A DNA stretch of 26,585 nucleotides from Candidatus Parcubacteria bacterium (lineage in GTDB: Bacteria > Patescibacteriota > Minisyncoccia > Minisyncoccales > Staskawiczbacteraceae): assembly GCA_019658985.1 (NCBI GenBank), contig JAIFWS010000002.1:1-26585 (forward strand). The letters are read 5' to 3'. The notes below the pieces were generated by a model. The model saw nothing but the letters and a program-made list of their open reading frames with translations, did no database searches and had not been told where the DNA came from. Below, piece after piece: positions 26,236 through 26,585 of the stretch (its first letter is position 1; each line of letters begins with the position of its first letter). The translations under genes and the position numbers were made by a program.

Positions 26236-26585
26236 ATGGCAACTAAAAAAGAAACAAAACCAAAAGCTGAAAAGCCGAAAGTAAAGAAAGCCCCAGCAGA
26301 AAAGGAGGTTACTCGCGAGACCCCTGTTATAAAAGCCGAACCGGCTTCGATCCCAGTACCGACGCCAGAAGTCAAAGCTCCAGTAGTTTCACGGGTAGCC
26401 GAAGATGATGATATGGGTGACCTGTCTCCTGATGATTTTCCAACTGAAAAGGAATTAGCCTCAAAGCCAGACCGGTATTTCGAAGCGATCGGCAGGAGAA
26501 AGACCGCCACCGCTCGCGTAAGGTTATTTACCCGCGGAGAAAAGCAATTCTTAATTAACGGCAAGCCTTTTCAGGAATACTTCCC
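26236..26585 (+). CDS. rpsI: 30S ribosomal protein S9 (uS9), 3' end beyond window
   Basis: Starts at ATG 26236 and is cut by the window end after 116 complete codons. Residues from about 80 (RYFEAIGRRKTATARVRLFT) are the beginning of the S9 fold, which carries the C-terminal tail touching P-site tRNA beyond the window. The first 78 or so residues are an added segment, first Lys/Pro/Ala-rich, then acidic (EDDDMGDLSPDDFP). E. coli S9 begins near residue 75 of this protein. No SD; it follows the MITE-like element by 23 bp. Confidence 0.93.
   Translation, partial: MATKKETKPKAEKPKVKKAPAEKEVTRETPVIKAEPASIPVPTPEVKAPVVSRVAEDDDMGDLSPDDFPTEKELASKPDRYFEAIGRRKTATARVRLFTRGEKQFLINGKPFQEYF

Noticed and set aside
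26102..26284. A 60-codon frame running from the MITE-like element into rpsI
   Set aside because: It starts inside the palindromic repeat, has no SD and overlaps the true rpsI start in another frame.

Overview
The window reads as a chromosomal ribosomal-protein supercluster from a Candidate Phyla Radiation (Patescibacteria) bacterium, most likely of the Parcubacteria group. The gene order is the bacterial str-S10-spc-alpha order. Several traits fit CPR: uL30 (rpmD) is missing between rpsE and rplO, which is a known CPR hallmark; AlaRS is short; several ribosomal proteins carry Lys/Ala/Pro-rich tails; a membrane-anchored 'baseplate J-like' protein sits among the translation genes; and most starts lack a Shine-Dalgarno (SD) sequence. 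The lineage is an inference from these traits, since no rRNA is present. The standard code holds: no intact gene has an in-frame TGA.

Layout. Positions 1-155 hold the 3' end of an unidentified CDS (rpoC is expected there by synteny). Positions 156-5455 hold the str module, rpsL-rpsG-fusA-tuf-rpsJ, interrupted by an inverted zinc-ribbon gene. Positions 5456-14675 hold the S10/spc module from rplC to rplO, with a structured leader before rplC and an inverted 28-residue membrane-peptide gene between rplC and rplD. secY, adk and map follow and end in a terminator. Positions 17489-22367 are a foreign-to-synteny block: a 41-residue membrane peptide, a relic tpiA start, tpiA, a YkuK-like RNase H-fold gene, alaS and the baseplate J-like gene. 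A new promoter at 22368 then starts the alpha module: infA, rpmJ, rpsM, rpsK, rpsD, rpoA, rplQ, rplM and rpsI (cut by the window end).

The core genes together encode much of both ribosomal subunits, elongation factors G and Tu, initiation factor 1, the RNA polymerase alpha subunit, the SecY translocon channel and N-terminal methionine removal. TpiA and AlaRS add glycolysis and tRNA charging.

The most unusual material is: (1) three small genes (94, 28 and 41 codons), each with a strong SD and its own intrinsic terminator, in a neighbourhood whose resident genes almost all lack an SD; (2) a 70-bp palindromic element present twice in opposite orientation, directly before rpsG and rplQ; (3) an RNA polymerase alpha subunit with no C-terminal domain; (4) a displaced, synonymously diverged relic of the tpiA start at a near-leaderless promoter; (5) ribosomal protein S12 with Arg at the classic streptomycin-resistance position; (6) several other palindromic elements in the few gaps between operon modules. 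No tRNA, rRNA, CRISPR array, transposase or integrase was seen.
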